From positions 1 to 64,000 of the forward strand of contig NZ_CP011104.1 in assembly GCF_001010285.1 (NCBI RefSeq): a stretch of 64,000 bases of DNA, read 5' to 3'. Within the stretch, counting starts at the first letter, position 1, and the number at the start of each line of letters is the position of its first letter. The notes under the pieces were generated by a model, which was given only the letters and a program-made list of their open reading frames with translations, was not told where the DNA came from and did no database searches. Made by a program: the position numbers and the translations under genes. This DNA is from Photorhabdus thracensis (GTDB lineage Bacteria; Pseudomonadota; Gammaproteobacteria; Enterobacterales; Enterobacteriaceae). This document shows, piece by piece, positions 9,375-19,530 of the stretch.

Positions 9375-12040
9375 GACGGGCTCTCCGTTTTTTCTGTTTC
9401 AGTAAATAGCAGGGTGATCTCGCCGGTTTCATCGGCGCCCAATATCACCCCGGCCGGTTTAGGGTGATGGGCCAGACGTTCCAGCAGTGCCTGTGATAAC
9501 ACCGGCAAAATTTGCTGGTTAAGCAGGCTGTCGATATTGCGGGCGCCGCTGTCCGGCAGCAGGCAGGCGCTGACCAGCGTGTCACAGAGGGCGCTTTCAA
9601 CAACACAGGTCAGGCCATAATGGGTATTGAGTCGCCGGGTCACCTGCCCCAGTTTGATGTCGACAATACGTCTGAGTGCTTCAGCCGGTAACGGGCGGTA
9701 AATCACGGTTTGAAAGCGGGCCAATAGGGCGGGCTGGAAGTGATCCCGCAGCACAGGATGTAACAACTCATGCAGCACCGCATTCGGGGCGTCAGGCTGT
9801 TGCGCCAATAGCGCCATCAATTGATCACTGCCCAGATTCGACGTCATGACCATCACGGTATGGCGGAAATCGATCTCACGCCCTTCACCATCACGCATAA
9901 AACCGCGATCAAATACCTGGTAGAACAGATTCAGCACGTCCCGGTGGGCTTTTTCCACTTCATCCAGCAGTACCACGCTGTAAGGACGTTGACGAACCGC
10001 TTCCGTCAGTATTCCGCCCTGACCATATCCGACATAACCCGGTGGTGAACCTTTCAGTTGGGAAACCGTGTGCGGTTCCTGATATTCCGACAGGTTGAGG
10101 GTGATCAGTGAACGCGCCCCGCCAAATAAGCTATCCGCTAAGGCCAGCGCCGTTTCGGTTTTCCCTACCCCACTCGGTCCAACCAGCAGGAAAACCCCCA
10201 GTGGCCCCTGTTCTGGCGTCAGACCGGTTTTGGCCGCACGTAAACGTTGGGCGATTGCCCACAGCGCGGCCTCCTGACCTATCACCCGTTCGCCCAAACG
10301 CTGTTCTAAGTGGAGCAGGCCGGTTTGTTCGTCTTTTAATACGCTGCTTAACGGGACGCCCGTCCAGTCGGCAATCACTGTTGCCACGGTACGCACATCC
10401 ACATCCGGCGATAGCAATGGCTGCCCCTGTTGCAGGGTTTCCAGTCGCTGTTGTAACGCGGCCAGTTCATCCTGCCGGCTGCTGTCCTGTCGGATCGCCA
10501 GTAACTGCTGCGTGAGCTGTTTTTCCTGTTGATACTGCTCATTCCGCTGTTGCTGTTGCCGGCACAGTGCATTGCGCAGCACATCAATCTGCGCCAGACG
10601 GTCAGCGTGATGAGCCTGCCCTAACGTCATATCTTCCCGTATCGCCTGTTGCTCCATCTCAAGTGCGGTCAATTGGGTCTGGAGTTGCGTCAACGCCTCC
10701 GGTACGGTGTCCAAACTCATCCGCACCCGCGCACCGGCGGTATCGAGCAGATCCACCGCTTTATCCGGAAGCTGGCGCCCGGTCAGGTAACGGCGGGATA
10801 AGGTGACAGCGGCTTTGACCGCCGCTTCCTGAATGTGGATGCCATGATGACGGGCATAACGCGTTTTCAGTCCGCGCAGCATCAGGCAAGCCGTCTCATC
10901 GTCCGGTTCATCCACTTTCACCGGCTGGAAACGGCGCGCCAGTGCCGCATCCCGTTCAAAATAGCGTTTGTATTCCGACCAGGTGGTGGCGGCAATGGTG
11001 CGTAATTCGCCCCGTGCCAGAGCCGGTTTTAGCAGGTTAGCCGCATCGGCGCCGCCCGCCTGATTACCCGTTCCAATCAGCGTGTGAGCTTCATCAATAA
11101 ACAACACAATGGGGAGGGGGGACTGTTGTACCGCTTCAATCACGTTTTTCAGTCGTTGCTCAAATTCGCCTTTCACCCCCGCGCCCGCCTGCAATAAGCC
11201 CAGATCCAGCCCCCGGATACTGATGGTTTTCAAGCTGTTGGGGACATGGCCTTCAGCAATGCGCAATGCTAACCCTTCCACCAACGCGGTTTTTCCTACG
11301 CCCGGCTCTCCCACCAGGATCGGGTTGTTTTTACGCCGGCGCGATAAGATGTCGATCATCTGGCGAATTTCATTATCACGGCCAAAGACCGGATCAATGC
11401 CGCCTTCAGCGGCGCGGGCGGTAATATCCAGCGTGAATTTATCCAACACGTTTTGCAAAGCCGATGATAACGCGTGAGGATTGAGTACGGGGTTATTTGC
11501 GGCGGTCTCCGCCCGGTCAACAGCCGATCCTGCCTCAGTCAAACGCGCTGTCACCTGTTTCTCCGGACACTCGTCTGAGTGGCGATCCAACAACGGGCGC
11601 AGACGTTGCAATTGTGTCACGCTCAAGCTCAGTAACGGACAGGCATCATGCGCATACAACCAGTCCGGCTGACCGCGCAGTGCCTGCAAAAGATGCACCG
11701 AGCGAATAAATTCATTGCCCGTGTCCTGAGAAGCCACTTCCCAGGCGACCTGTAATAAACGCCACAGGCGGTCTGACAACAGCGGGCGTTGATGATTGAT
11801 GTTGCGTGGCAGGCGATCCAGCGCAGCCAGGAGTGCCTGCCACAACGTGTTCATATCCCACTGGTAATGCCGGGCAATGACGGTAATATCGCCTTCCCCC
11901 ATTTCAAGCAGCTTGAGCAACCAATGCTCCACGGTAATTTCACTTTGTGCCCGTGTCCGGCAAAGTACAGCCGCGGCATCCAGCGCCTGTACGCAATAGG
12001 GATTTAACCGGCGAAGTAAAATAGCTGACGGATTTTCCAT
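9371..12040 (-). CDS. tssH: TssH/ClpV sheath-disassembly ATPase
   Basis: 889 aa from MENPSAILLRRLNPYC. An in-frame ATG five codons earlier exists, but the GGAG nine bases before this ATG and the family's usual N-terminus favour this one. An N-terminal Clp-N domain (EHWLLKLLEMGEGD) is followed by AAA+ domain 1 with Walker A GEPGVGKT and Walker B LFIDEAHTLIG, a coiled middle region rich in Gln and Leu (residues ~400-530), and AAA+ domain 2 with Walker A GPSGVGKT and Walker B VVLLDEVEKAH. It unfolds contracted TssBC sheath for recycling. A 185-bp gap with a hairpin separates it from hcp, and it is coupled to vgrG by an ATGA overlap. Confidence 0.95.
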   Translation of the reverse strand: MENPSAILLRRLNPYCVQALDAAAVLCRTRAQSEITVEHWLLKLLEMGEGDITVIARHYQWDMNTLWQALLAALDRLPRNINHQRPLLSDRLWRLLQVAWEVASQDTGNEFIRSVHLLQALRGQPDWLYAHDACPLLSLSVTQLQRLRPLLDRHSDECPEKQVTARLTEAGSAVDRAETAANNPVLNPHALSSALQNVLDKFTLDITARAAEGGIDPVFGRDNEIRQMIDILSRRRKNNPILVGEPGVGKTALVEGLALRIAEGHVPNSLKTISIRGLDLGLLQAGAGVKGEFEQRLKNVIEAVQQSPLPIVLFIDEAHTLIGTGNQAGGADAANLLKPALARGELRTIAATTWSEYKRYFERDAALARRFQPVKVDEPDDETACLMLRGLKTRYARHHGIHIQEAAVKAAVTLSRRYLTGRQLPDKAVDLLDTAGARVRMSLDTVPEALTQLQTQLTALEMEQQAIREDMTLGQAHHADRLAQIDVLRNALCRQQQQRNEQYQQEKQLTQQLLAIRQDSSRQDELAALQQRLETLQQGQPLLSPDVDVRTVATVIADWTGVPLSSVLKDEQTGLLHLEQRLGERVIGQEAALWAIAQRLRAAKTGLTPEQGPLGVFLLVGPSGVGKTETALALADSLFGGARSLITLNLSEYQEPHTVSQLKGSPPGYVGYGQGGILTEAVRQRPYSVVLLDEVEKAHRDVLNLFYQVFDRGFMRDGEGREIDFRHTVMVMTSNLGSDQLMALLAQQPDAPNAVLHELLHPVLRDHFQPALLARFQTVIYRPLPAEALRRIVDIKLGQVTRRLNTHYGLTCVVESALCDTLVSACLLPDSGARNIDSLLNQQILPVLSQALLERLAHHPKPAGVILGADETGEITLLFTETEKTESPS

Positions 12041-12146
12041 GACAGTTTTCTCCATCCTGTTCCTCTGTTGCTTCGGCTACGCTACCGCCCATAGCCGTAT
12101 ACCGAGGCCCATAAGGTCATGATTTGTTTTGTTTTTTAGGGTTTTT

Positions 12147-12172
12147 ATAGCGGGGCCTATGGTGCCCGCTAT
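12147..12172. terminator. Hairpin between hcp and tssH
   Basis: Perfect 8-bp inverted repeat ATAGCGGG/CCCGCTAT with a 10-base loop, in the 185-bp gap after hcp. On the minus strand it is followed by ATAAAAACCC, not a U-run, so it is not a textbook terminator. A partial terminator or RNA-stabilising hairpin would fit the higher expression usually needed for Hcp. Confidence 0.45.
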
Positions 12173-12225
12173 CATGTAAAAAAAGGAAAAAATGGCAGAC
12201 GGGTTAACCCCGTCCGCCCTTCACG

Positions 12226-12717
12226 TTACGCGGTCGAACGTTCACTCCAGGCATCGGAGTGAATGATGTTGCCGTCCTGGTAAGTCCAGGTGATTTTTTC
12301 GTAGCGGAACTCAACATGTTCCAGATGGTTGTGCTTCTCTTTGGCCGGATCTTTGATGTCATGCATCAACGGTGCCACTTTCACCACCTTCACGTTGTCC
12401 AGTTTGGTGATGAAATAGACTTTCTCCTGACCGGCGTCATCAATTTGGTACCACTTGATTTCAGCCGATTTTAGAGTCTGACCGGAGGTGACCGCTTTAT
12501 ACAAATACGGGGTTGATGCATCGACTTCTTTGGTGAACACCAGTGGGGCATGCACTCGGGTCCCGGTCAGCTTACCGGTGTTGTTGTCCGTCGGGATATG
12601 CAATGCATGTTCCAACGCCACAATTTCGATACTGCCTTCCCGGCCCTGAACATCGACAGAGCCTTTGATGTCGGCACCGCCGTCATCTTTCAACCATAAA
12701 TAAGCGGGGATCGCCAT
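12226..12717 (-). CDS. hcp: Hcp (TssD) tube protein
   Basis: 163 aa from MAIPAYLWLKDDGGADIKGS, preceded by AGGAGT. The typical Hcp N-terminus, IEIVALEHALHIPTDNNTGKLTGTR, and the C-terminal YEKITWTYQDGNIIHSDAW motif are present. Hexamers stack into the tube driven into target cells. It sits between the OmpA-domain protein and tssH with spacers on both sides, so it may have separate post-transcriptional control. Confidence 0.95.
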   Translation of the reverse strand: MAIPAYLWLKDDGGADIKGSVDVQGREGSIEIVALEHALHIPTDNNTGKLTGTRVHAPLVFTKEVDASTPYLYKAVTSGQTLKSAEIKWYQIDDAGQEKVYFITKLDNVKVVKVAPLMHDIKDPAKEKHNHLEHVEFRYEKITWTYQDGNIIHSDAWSERSTA

Positions 12718-12769
12718 AAGTTTACTCCTATTGTTGTTGATGTAATGTCGCCTGTATTGGCGGCATTGG

Positions 12770-14461
12770 TTAAAAAACGGACACATGTTGCGGTCGTTGG
12801 CACGCGACCGCATGGGGTATCAGATGAATTTCAACCCTGCGGTTGGCAGCACGCCCCGCAGCAGTGGTATTGGCAGCAATCGGCTGTGTTGCTCCTTCGC
12901 CCTGTACGGCGAAGCAAGCCGGTGACGTATCGCTGTTTTGTAATAGCCAATCGCGTACCGCTTCAGCCCGCGCCAGTGATAACGCCTGATTTTTCGCGGC
13001 GTCACCGGTGGAATCGGTATGGCCGGTGATGAGGATCATCCAGCCCGGTTTGGCGCGGATGTTTATCAGCGCATTGACTAACACTTTGGTCGAACCGGCT
13101 TTCAGTTTCGCCTGTCCCACATCAAACAGGGCCAAGCTATTCAAACTAATCGTCTGGGGTACCGAGGGAGTCACCGGCGTTTTCTCCCGATGTTCAGGGT
13201 GGTAACCGGCAATCGCCGCCTGCAACCGCGGGCGTAATCGCGCCCCCTGATATAACCCCAATCCCAGACGCCACGGCACGCCGTCGTGGTCATATTCCTC
13301 AAGCCGGGCAGCATCGTGCTTCAGGACCGTCATCGCTTGCGCCTTGCCGCTCTCATCAGTTATGGCGATAGATTGGTCGTTCAGTAAGTCATCCTCCACC
13401 TGACGCAATAACTGGCGGTTATGCCAGGCAGAACAACCCAACGCGATCATCCCCGCCAACAGGAACAAGCCCAACGCCCTGCCCAATGCCCGTTGTACCG
13501 GTATCTGTACCTTACTCATGGGCAACAGGCGCAATATGTGGTCAGGGAAAGGCAGTACGGGCGTACCGGTATCCGGTGAACTTACCGGGTCACCGGCGCT
13601 GTTGAGCGCCGTTTTGGTCTGCAACCACTGTTGCCAGAGATGACCGGTTAACCTCTGCGGTAATGCCGGGACAAAGGTCAGCGCCATCGCCTGAGGCGGA
13701 CAAGGCGGCAGGCCGTTTTCCGGGGTCAGACAAGCCAGTAATACACACGCTTTCATCCAGTCAGCCCAGCCGGTCAGCTCAACTCCACACTGAAAACGGG
13801 CGGTCTGTTCCGTCACGCTGCCCTCGCCCAACCAGTCCGCCAGCGGTTGACCTGAGACGCCTTTGCGCCAGACCGTGACGGTGTTCTGACCGGCCTGCCA
13901 CGCAAACCACGGTGAATCAGGGCGTTGGATCACCCCGGCTAAGTAACCGATCAGCACTAAAGGTAACGGGATGCCCTGGCGGCGACGCACCTGAGCAAGC
14001 TGCCAGCGCAGTTCCCGTACCCAACCCGCTAGGGCCATCTCATCCCGGTACTGTTGCGGGTTGATGACGGCCATCACGCTCAATTGGCCCCCCCAGGCGG
14101 GTCGGGCAGCCAGCAGGTTTGCCACCCCATCAGACAGGGAAGTGCCTGGCGGTAAGCGCAACCAGTAGCCCTGTGGCGTCTGACGCAGCAGTTCTTCGCC
14201 AAACAGACTGTCCTGAACGTGACTGCACACCAGCACCACTGGGCGACGATCACTGTCCGGTGGCAGCACCGCCGATAAGCTGTCGAGGTATTCCCGCTTG
14301 CGGGAGCGTTCGGTATAAAACAGTCCTGCCAGTGTGAAAAGCAGGATAATGACCACGCCCACCCACTGGCCTGCCCGCGCTAAAGGCAACCAGACCAGAC
14401 AAAGCAGCAGCATCAGCCCGCTTCCCCAGCTCCAGAGCATCCGTTGCAATATGGCACTCAT
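12770..14461 (-). CDS. OmpA-domain T6SS envelope protein
   Basis: 563 aa starting MSAILQRMLWSWG; this ATG overlaps the tssL stop in ATGA. Two hydrophobic segments lie near the N-terminus (SGLMLLLCLVWLPLA, GVVIILLFTLAGLFY). A large region of no recognised fold follows, then a third membrane segment (RALGLFLLAGMIALG) near residue 330. The C-terminus is an OmpA-like peptidoglycan-binding domain (ITGHTDSTGDAAKNQALSLAR, ending NRRVEIHL). TagL/OmpA-type proteins anchor the TssJLM complex to the cell wall. In this cluster type the module is a separate gene rather than fused to TssL, and the adjacent tssL here indeed lacks it. Confidence 0.85.
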   Translation of the reverse strand: MSAILQRMLWSWGSGLMLLLCLVWLPLARAGQWVGVVIILLFTLAGLFYTERSRKREYLDSLSAVLPPDSDRRPVVLVCSHVQDSLFGEELLRQTPQGYWLRLPPGTSLSDGVANLLAARPAWGGQLSVMAVINPQQYRDEMALAGWVRELRWQLAQVRRRQGIPLPLVLIGYLAGVIQRPDSPWFAWQAGQNTVTVWRKGVSGQPLADWLGEGSVTEQTARFQCGVELTGWADWMKACVLLACLTPENGLPPCPPQAMALTFVPALPQRLTGHLWQQWLQTKTALNSAGDPVSSPDTGTPVLPFPDHILRLLPMSKVQIPVQRALGRALGLFLLAGMIALGCSAWHNRQLLRQVEDDLLNDQSIAITDESGKAQAMTVLKHDAARLEEYDHDGVPWRLGLGLYQGARLRPRLQAAIAGYHPEHREKTPVTPSVPQTISLNSLALFDVGQAKLKAGSTKVLVNALINIRAKPGWMILITGHTDSTGDAAKNQALSLARAEAVRDWLLQNSDTSPACFAVQGEGATQPIAANTTAAGRAANRRVEIHLIPHAVACQRPQHVSVF

Positions 14462-15120
14462 TGCCCCCACCCCGGAAACAGCGTTGCCAGATACCGGCCC
14501 AATCCCCACCAGACACCGGTCAGCATGATTATCGTCATGATCAGCGGACCACCAATGGAACGCAGCCAGGCACAGGACGGTAAGGCACCAGCCAGCGCAG
14601 GCGATGATTGAAGCGTGCCGAAAGGGACGGTTTGTTGACTTAAGCGGGTTATCAGTTGTTCACGTATCAATGCGGTATCTTCCTGACACCGCCCCTGAAA
14701 TCCCAACAACAACACCCGGTGAAAACAGGTCAGTACCGCCTGATCGGGAACCGGTTCATCCAGAACTGTACGTATCCGCTCATATAACCGGTTGCCCGCT
14801 TCAGCGGTGCCAAAGAAATGGGCCTGCAACGACGTGGAGCGCCAGGCCGCATAGCCTTCGTCCGGCGCCCGTGTCAGTACGGTTTCATCAAGCAAGGCGC
14901 ACTGGGCATAGCTGATGTGCTCAACGGCGGATCCGTTGACGCCCGCGTCACACAACGCCTGCCGGGTCCGCGCTATTTCACTGGTACAGTGTTGCCATAC
15001 CACATCGCCCTGCTTCACCTGCACACCCCGGCACAGTTCTACCACCAGCAGATAGCTGTTTTGCAACAGGGCATCAATATCCGGTGGCGATTTTTTAGTG
15101 AATAAGTGTGATTGATTCAT
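14458..15120 (-). CDS. tssL: TssL (DotU/IcmH) membrane-complex protein
   Basis: 220 aa. The cytoplasmic DotU helical domain includes ISYAQCALLDETVLTRAPDEG and HFFGTAEAGNRLYERI. One C-terminal membrane helix, GPLIMTIIMLTGVWWGLGRYL, leaves almost no periplasmic tail, as in TssL without a peptidoglycan-binding extension. It binds TssM and the baseplate. The start overlaps the tssK stop (ATGA), and the stop overlaps the OmpA-domain gene. Confidence 0.92.
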   Translation of the reverse strand: MNQSHLFTKKSPPDIDALLQNSYLLVVELCRGVQVKQGDVVWQHCTSEIARTRQALCDAGVNGSAVEHISYAQCALLDETVLTRAPDEGYAAWRSTSLQAHFFGTAEAGNRLYERIRTVLDEPVPDQAVLTCFHRVLLLGFQGRCQEDTALIREQLITRLSQQTVPFGTLQSSPALAGALPSCAWLRSIGGPLIMTIIMLTGVWWGLGRYLATLFPGWGQ

Positions 15121-16463
15121 GTTCTCAAGACCGCAAACAGTTCAAGCTGAATATCGCCCAGGACATCGGACATATAGAAAGCACAGGTTCCCGCCTCCAG
15201 CATGGCTTTCGCCGCCGGATGGGTCAGGTCAAGGGCAAAATACTGATTCTCCAGCCGCAATGGGACGGCCGCTGGGACATGATTCATCGCCACCAGCGGG
15301 ATCCCGGTCAGCGCCCGATTAATCATCTGCTTAACCTCATCCGGCGCCCCGGCTTTACACAACAGTGGAAACTGGGCCTGCAACTGGTGTGCGGGGACTG
15401 AGGAACGGACAGAAAGATAAAAATCCGCCGCTTCACGCAAGCGGGCATCGTGGAGCGTCCCTGTCCATTGCTGTGCCGATTTTTTCAGCTCAATCGCCAC
15501 CATCCGCGACGGCAGGCTGATTTCCAGTAACTTACTGAGCAAGTCAAACAGCGGCGGTAACACCGCCGTCAGGTTATTGTGCTGATAACGCGGGATCCCC
15601 CCCGCGTCATGGTCCAGGGAAAACGTCAGCAAACTGCCCGCCAGCCTGACCGCTTCACGATAAAACAGCGCCGGGTGCACATCTGCGTGCGCCCGAAAAT
15701 CATGCAGTACCGGCTCATAGCTGTTCAGCGCATTCAGTAACCAGAATAGCGACACATCCGCCACAGCAAAATCCGCCATCCGCTCGTTGCTCTCACGACG
15801 CATTCCCATCAACCGGGCCTGTTTGGCCCGCAGCTGTGTCAGTAACCGATCGAGTCGGTCCATCAGCCCGGCATTCGCACTCAACCGCAGTAACGGCGGC
15901 ACAAACTGTTCATCAAAGGCCCAGTTTCCCCGGGTGTCACGCATCAGACGGGCAACGGGACAGGTGAGGTACTGGCTGTTTTCCATCCCATCAACGCGCA
16001 GCGAGACGGCATAACGGGCCACCGCCATGGATTCACAGCGGTCACTGAATTCATCCTGTACCGGCACCCACTCTTGCCGGTAACGCACCGGGCGGTCAGC
16101 CTGTTCATCCGGTTTAAGGCAATTACCGCCATTGGCATACAGGTGCGGCAACGCCAGCAAGACCGTGACCTGTTGTGTCTCTGCCGACAGCACCGTCGCC
16201 AGTTCCAGCACCGGGGGTAAGCGATCCGCCTGATCGGTATCAATCAGCGATCCGTCAGCAAAGCGCACACACAGGTGATCGGCTTTCAACTGCCCCAACG
16301 CCAGCATCGCTTTGTCAAACACGGCGGTCAGCACGCCCCAGGGATGCAGCCCCCCAAGTCGGGCAACGCATTCATGGGTATACGCCTCCCAGCGGGCCTG
16401 TTGCTGAAACTGTTGGGGCGACAAGATGGTCCCCGTCACCCACAGCGGACGATCAATTTTCAT
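15117..16463 (-). CDS. tssK: TssK baseplate protein
   Basis: 448 aa from MKIDRPLWVTGTILSPQQFQ; GGGG lies eight bases upstream and the tssC stop is four bases away. Typical TssK features are the early QQFQQQARWEAYTHECVARLG, the middle DAGGIPRYQHNNLTAVLPPLF region and the C-terminal AFYMSDVLGDIQLELFAVL. TssK trimers link the baseplate to the TssL/TssM membrane complex. Confidence 0.92.
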   Translation of the reverse strand: MKIDRPLWVTGTILSPQQFQQQARWEAYTHECVARLGGLHPWGVLTAVFDKAMLALGQLKADHLCVRFADGSLIDTDQADRLPPVLELATVLSAETQQVTVLLALPHLYANGGNCLKPDEQADRPVRYRQEWVPVQDEFSDRCESMAVARYAVSLRVDGMENSQYLTCPVARLMRDTRGNWAFDEQFVPPLLRLSANAGLMDRLDRLLTQLRAKQARLMGMRRESNERMADFAVADVSLFWLLNALNSYEPVLHDFRAHADVHPALFYREAVRLAGSLLTFSLDHDAGGIPRYQHNNLTAVLPPLFDLLSKLLEISLPSRMVAIELKKSAQQWTGTLHDARLREAADFYLSVRSSVPAHQLQAQFPLLCKAGAPDEVKQMINRALTGIPLVAMNHVPAAVPLRLENQYFALDLTHPAAKAMLEAGTCAFYMSDVLGDIQLELFAVLRT

Positions 16464-16467
16464 GTTG

Positions 16468-18000
16468 TTACCCCTTGGCTTTCGGCATCTGGGAAACCAG
16501 AGACAGATTGACGTCGAGCCCTTCCACCTGAAAATGGGGCACGGCGTACAACCGGACTCGGAAGAAACCGGGGTTGTCGTCAATATCTTCAACAATGACC
16601 TGCGCTTCACGCAGAGGATGAGAGGCCTGCACATCGTCTGACGGATCGGTCATCTCAGTGACCAGGGTGTTGATCCAGTTGTTCAATTCAATTTCGAGCA
16701 GACGCCTGTCCTTGGTGGTGCCGATGTTCTCCCGCTGGATTAGCTTCAAATAGTGGGAAATCCGTGACAGCAGAAAGATATAGGGCAGACGCGCATTGAT
16801 ACGGCTGTTGGCCGTGGCTTCATTCGTGTCGTACAACGCCGGTTTTTGCGCGGAGTTGGCCGAAAAGAAGCAGGCGTAATCGCGGTTTTTGTAGTACGAG
16901 AGCGGAATAAAACCCAGATTAGCAAATTCAAACTCGCGGGTTTCCGGGATCATCACTTCTGACGGAATTTTGACCTGATTACCGGTCCCCAGATCATAGA
17001 GATGGATCGGTAAATCCGTGACAGCGCCCCCTGCCTTCGGCCCGCGGATCTGCACACACCAGCCATTGCTGACAAAGCTCCTGACCATGTTGGCGGCAAA
17101 CGCAAACGCGGCGTTGGTCCACAAATATTTATTGTGATCCGGCCCGGCGACCGTTTCGACATAGTTAAACGTGCGGACCGGCACGGTATCCGGGCCGTAG
17201 GGCAGACGCCCCAACACACGTGGCATCGTCAGACCGATATAGCGGGCATCGTCGCTGTCGCGGAACGCTTGCCACTTGATGTATTCAGCACGGTCAAAGT
17301 AGCTGCCGATGTCTTTAATCGCCGCCACTTCTTCCATGGTTTTTTTACCAAAAAAGGCGGGTCCGACCGCGCCAATGAAAGGCATATGCGCCGCGGCTGA
17401 TACTTTGGCGATATTACGCAACAAGGCAATATCCTGCGAGCCGGCATCAAATTCGTAATTGGCAACCACCGAACCGATAGGTTCCCCGCCTGGCGTGTCA
17501 TATTCCTGAGTGTAAGTGTGGAGATAAAAGCCGCTTTGAACAATTTCCGGCGCATCGTCAAAATCCTGCCGTAAGTCGTCTTTAGTGACGTCCAATACGT
17601 CAATGCTGACGTTTTGACGAAAATCCGTCCGGTCAACCAAAAATTTCAGGCCGCGCCAGGCGGATTCAACTTGCTGGAATGCCGGATGATGCATGACCAC
17701 ATCCAACTGACGGCTGATTTGGTGGTCCAGCTCGCCGATGTGGTTATCCAACAAAGCCTTATCCAGCCGCTCGACTTTTCGTGCTGAGGCTTTCAACAGA
17801 TTGAGAAAAACGCTGACCGCCGCGGTCACCCGTTCATCCGCCGTGACATCCGCCAGCGCATCACTGCACTGAAAGCGTTCGATATCACTCAGTTGTTCGA
17901 CCGGTTGCAAATGGATTTTTTCAAACAATGATTGATAAACACTGCCTTCGGCGTAGGTTGTGGTTGCCGCAGCAGAAGCGGCTTGTTCTTGTACAGTCAT
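16468..18000 (-). CDS. tssC: TssC contractile sheath large subunit
   Basis: 510 aa from ATG at 18000 (a GTG one codon earlier is possible), with GGAG eight bases upstream. Family marks in order: VMHHPAFQQVESAWRGLKFLV, PFIGAVGPAFFGKKTMEEV, MPRVLGRLPYGPDTVPVRTFNY, the C-terminal ISHYLKLIQRENIG and AVPHFQVEGLDVNLSLVSQMP. Together with TssB it forms the sheath. It lies 31 bp after tssB. Confidence 0.95.
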   Translation of the reverse strand: MTVQEQAASAAATTTYAEGSVYQSLFEKIHLQPVEQLSDIERFQCSDALADVTADERVTAAVSVFLNLLKASARKVERLDKALLDNHIGELDHQISRQLDVVMHHPAFQQVESAWRGLKFLVDRTDFRQNVSIDVLDVTKDDLRQDFDDAPEIVQSGFYLHTYTQEYDTPGGEPIGSVVANYEFDAGSQDIALLRNIAKVSAAAHMPFIGAVGPAFFGKKTMEEVAAIKDIGSYFDRAEYIKWQAFRDSDDARYIGLTMPRVLGRLPYGPDTVPVRTFNYVETVAGPDHNKYLWTNAAFAFAANMVRSFVSNGWCVQIRGPKAGGAVTDLPIHLYDLGTGNQVKIPSEVMIPETREFEFANLGFIPLSYYKNRDYACFFSANSAQKPALYDTNEATANSRINARLPYIFLLSRISHYLKLIQRENIGTTKDRRLLEIELNNWINTLVTEMTDPSDDVQASHPLREAQVIVEDIDDNPGFFRVRLYAVPHFQVEGLDVNLSLVSQMPKAKG

Positions 18001-18031
18001 CACATCTCTCCTGACTAAAATACCGCCATCA

Positions 18032-18529
18032 TCAGAGGGCTTTCGGTGCCAGCGCAGCCAGTTCAGCCCGCAATTGATCGTTCAACGTGTCATCCTGGAG
18101 AATGTGCTCCAGCTCCCGGCGAAAGGTAGCGTTGTCAAGCAGGTTGGATCTCAGATCGCGCAATAAATTACGCATAGAAAGTAACGCCCGTAGTTGGGGA
18201 ATTTGGCGGGCCACTTGTTCAGGATCGAAATCCTTTATTTGCTGGAAAGTGAGGGCGATATTTTCTTCGCTGCCATTTTCAGCCAGAGTATTTTGAACCG
18301 TCAGGTTAAGCGCGGGGCTGAATTCAGCCATCACGTTGTCAAAATTGTTTTTGTTAATAGACACTTTTTCTCTTTCCGAGAGTGGGCGCTGTTCCTGCCC
18401 ATGACTGTAATCGCCCATCACCAATAATTTCAGCGGCAACTCAACTTTTTTCTGCGCACCGCCGGTGTGCAAATCTAATTTGATATTAATACGTGCCTTA
18501 GGGATTTCGTTTTGAAAACTCTGGGTCAC
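18032..18529 (-). CDS. tssB: TssB contractile sheath small subunit
   Basis: 165 aa. I choose the GTG at 18529 (TQSFQNEIPKARINIKLDL) because AAGGAG sits six bases before it; the longer frame from 18577 adds a hydrophobic stretch foreign to the family. The TssB core PLKLLVMGDYSHGQEQRPLSERE and the helix LRALLSMRNLLRDLRSNLLDN are clear. It is the first gene of the T6SS operon here, with an AT-rich, gene-free region upstream that presumably holds the promoter. Confidence 0.93.
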   Translation of the reverse strand: MTQSFQNEIPKARINIKLDLHTGGAQKKVELPLKLLVMGDYSHGQEQRPLSEREKVSINKNNFDNVMAEFSPALNLTVQNTLAENGSEENIALTFQQIKDFDPEQVARQIPQLRALLSMRNLLRDLRSNLLDNATFRRELEHILQDDTLNDQLRAELAALAPKAL

Positions 18530-19530
18530 AAGCAACTCCTTAAACAATAAAAACAGGATGAATGACATGAGGGTCATGCCCGATAAATTTCAGGAACAAA
18601 GAACGGATTCAGATATTTCAGAGCAGGCAGTTAACCGGGCAGTAAATAAGAGAACACCGACAAGATCCACCGCAATAAATAAACACATTTACCGAGCAGA
18701 TCATTTCCTAACCAGGGCGATTCTGTAAACAGTTTTATCTAAAATCAAGACATTTTTTATCCTACCGCATTTTTTGCACAAGATTTATTGGTCATAAAAA
18801 CCTCTCTGCAACATAAAAAAAATACAATATATAAACCTAACCTAAACAACATGGAATTTTATTGATAAAAATATTGTATTTATTTTTATGAAGTGATAGC
18901 GACTTGTCTGTTTTGTTATCATTAGGGTCATTCAGCACAATAGAGATCGGTTATATTTCTTTAAATTTATACTATTTTTCAATTAACTAAGTAATAAATA
19001 AATCGTGCCTGATTAGATGGGTGAAAAAGAGAATGGTTATCAATCAGATTATGCGAATGAGAATACATTCAATTAAGTTGCGTCATATCGATTATATTAT
19101 GGGGTAACACGCCGTCTAATTATGGCTTTTATAAGATAATAAGGATGAAATTGAAAAATCCTTATCCTGCGTGATAAAGCTGGCATATTTTTTTGCTCTT
19201 TTTGATGGCATGAAAGTTATTGAAGAGGGTGTTCCTGAAATAGGGAGCCGAAGTACGGGAAAATGCGATTATTGATAATGGATACGATGATTCATTTTCT
19301 GGTATTCCGTTTTATATTTATGTCCCGGAGACGCTGGTCCATTTAAGTCAACGATAGGTGTTATAAAACACCGCTGAATGCCGATAATCAAAATGGCATT
19401 CAGCCAGAGTTGGATACATAATCATAATAACGTTCTCGTGTTTTCCTATCTGGAAATCATTTTGCTGTGTTAAGCTCAACGCGTGTTTACTTGATGCTCT
19501 CTGTATAGCCGTTCAGATAAAGACCTTTGT
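18530..19530. other. AT-rich spacer upstream of the T6SS operon
   Basis: About 1 kb with no convincing gene on either strand. It must contain the tssB promoter, but I cannot place -35/-10 boxes with confidence. A short plus-strand frame near 19180-19278 (containing GMKVIEEGVPEIGSRSTG) looks coding-like but has no start signal or full-length relative that I recognise, so it may be debris of a lost gene. Confidence 0.4.

Noticed and set aside
12147-12172. A full rho-independent terminator after hcp
   Set aside because: The stem is good but no U-run follows on the minus strand, so it is kept only as a hairpin of uncertain role.
19180-19278. A short plus-strand PAAR-like protein
   Set aside because: Too short, no start signal and no Cys/His pattern of PAAR proteins.
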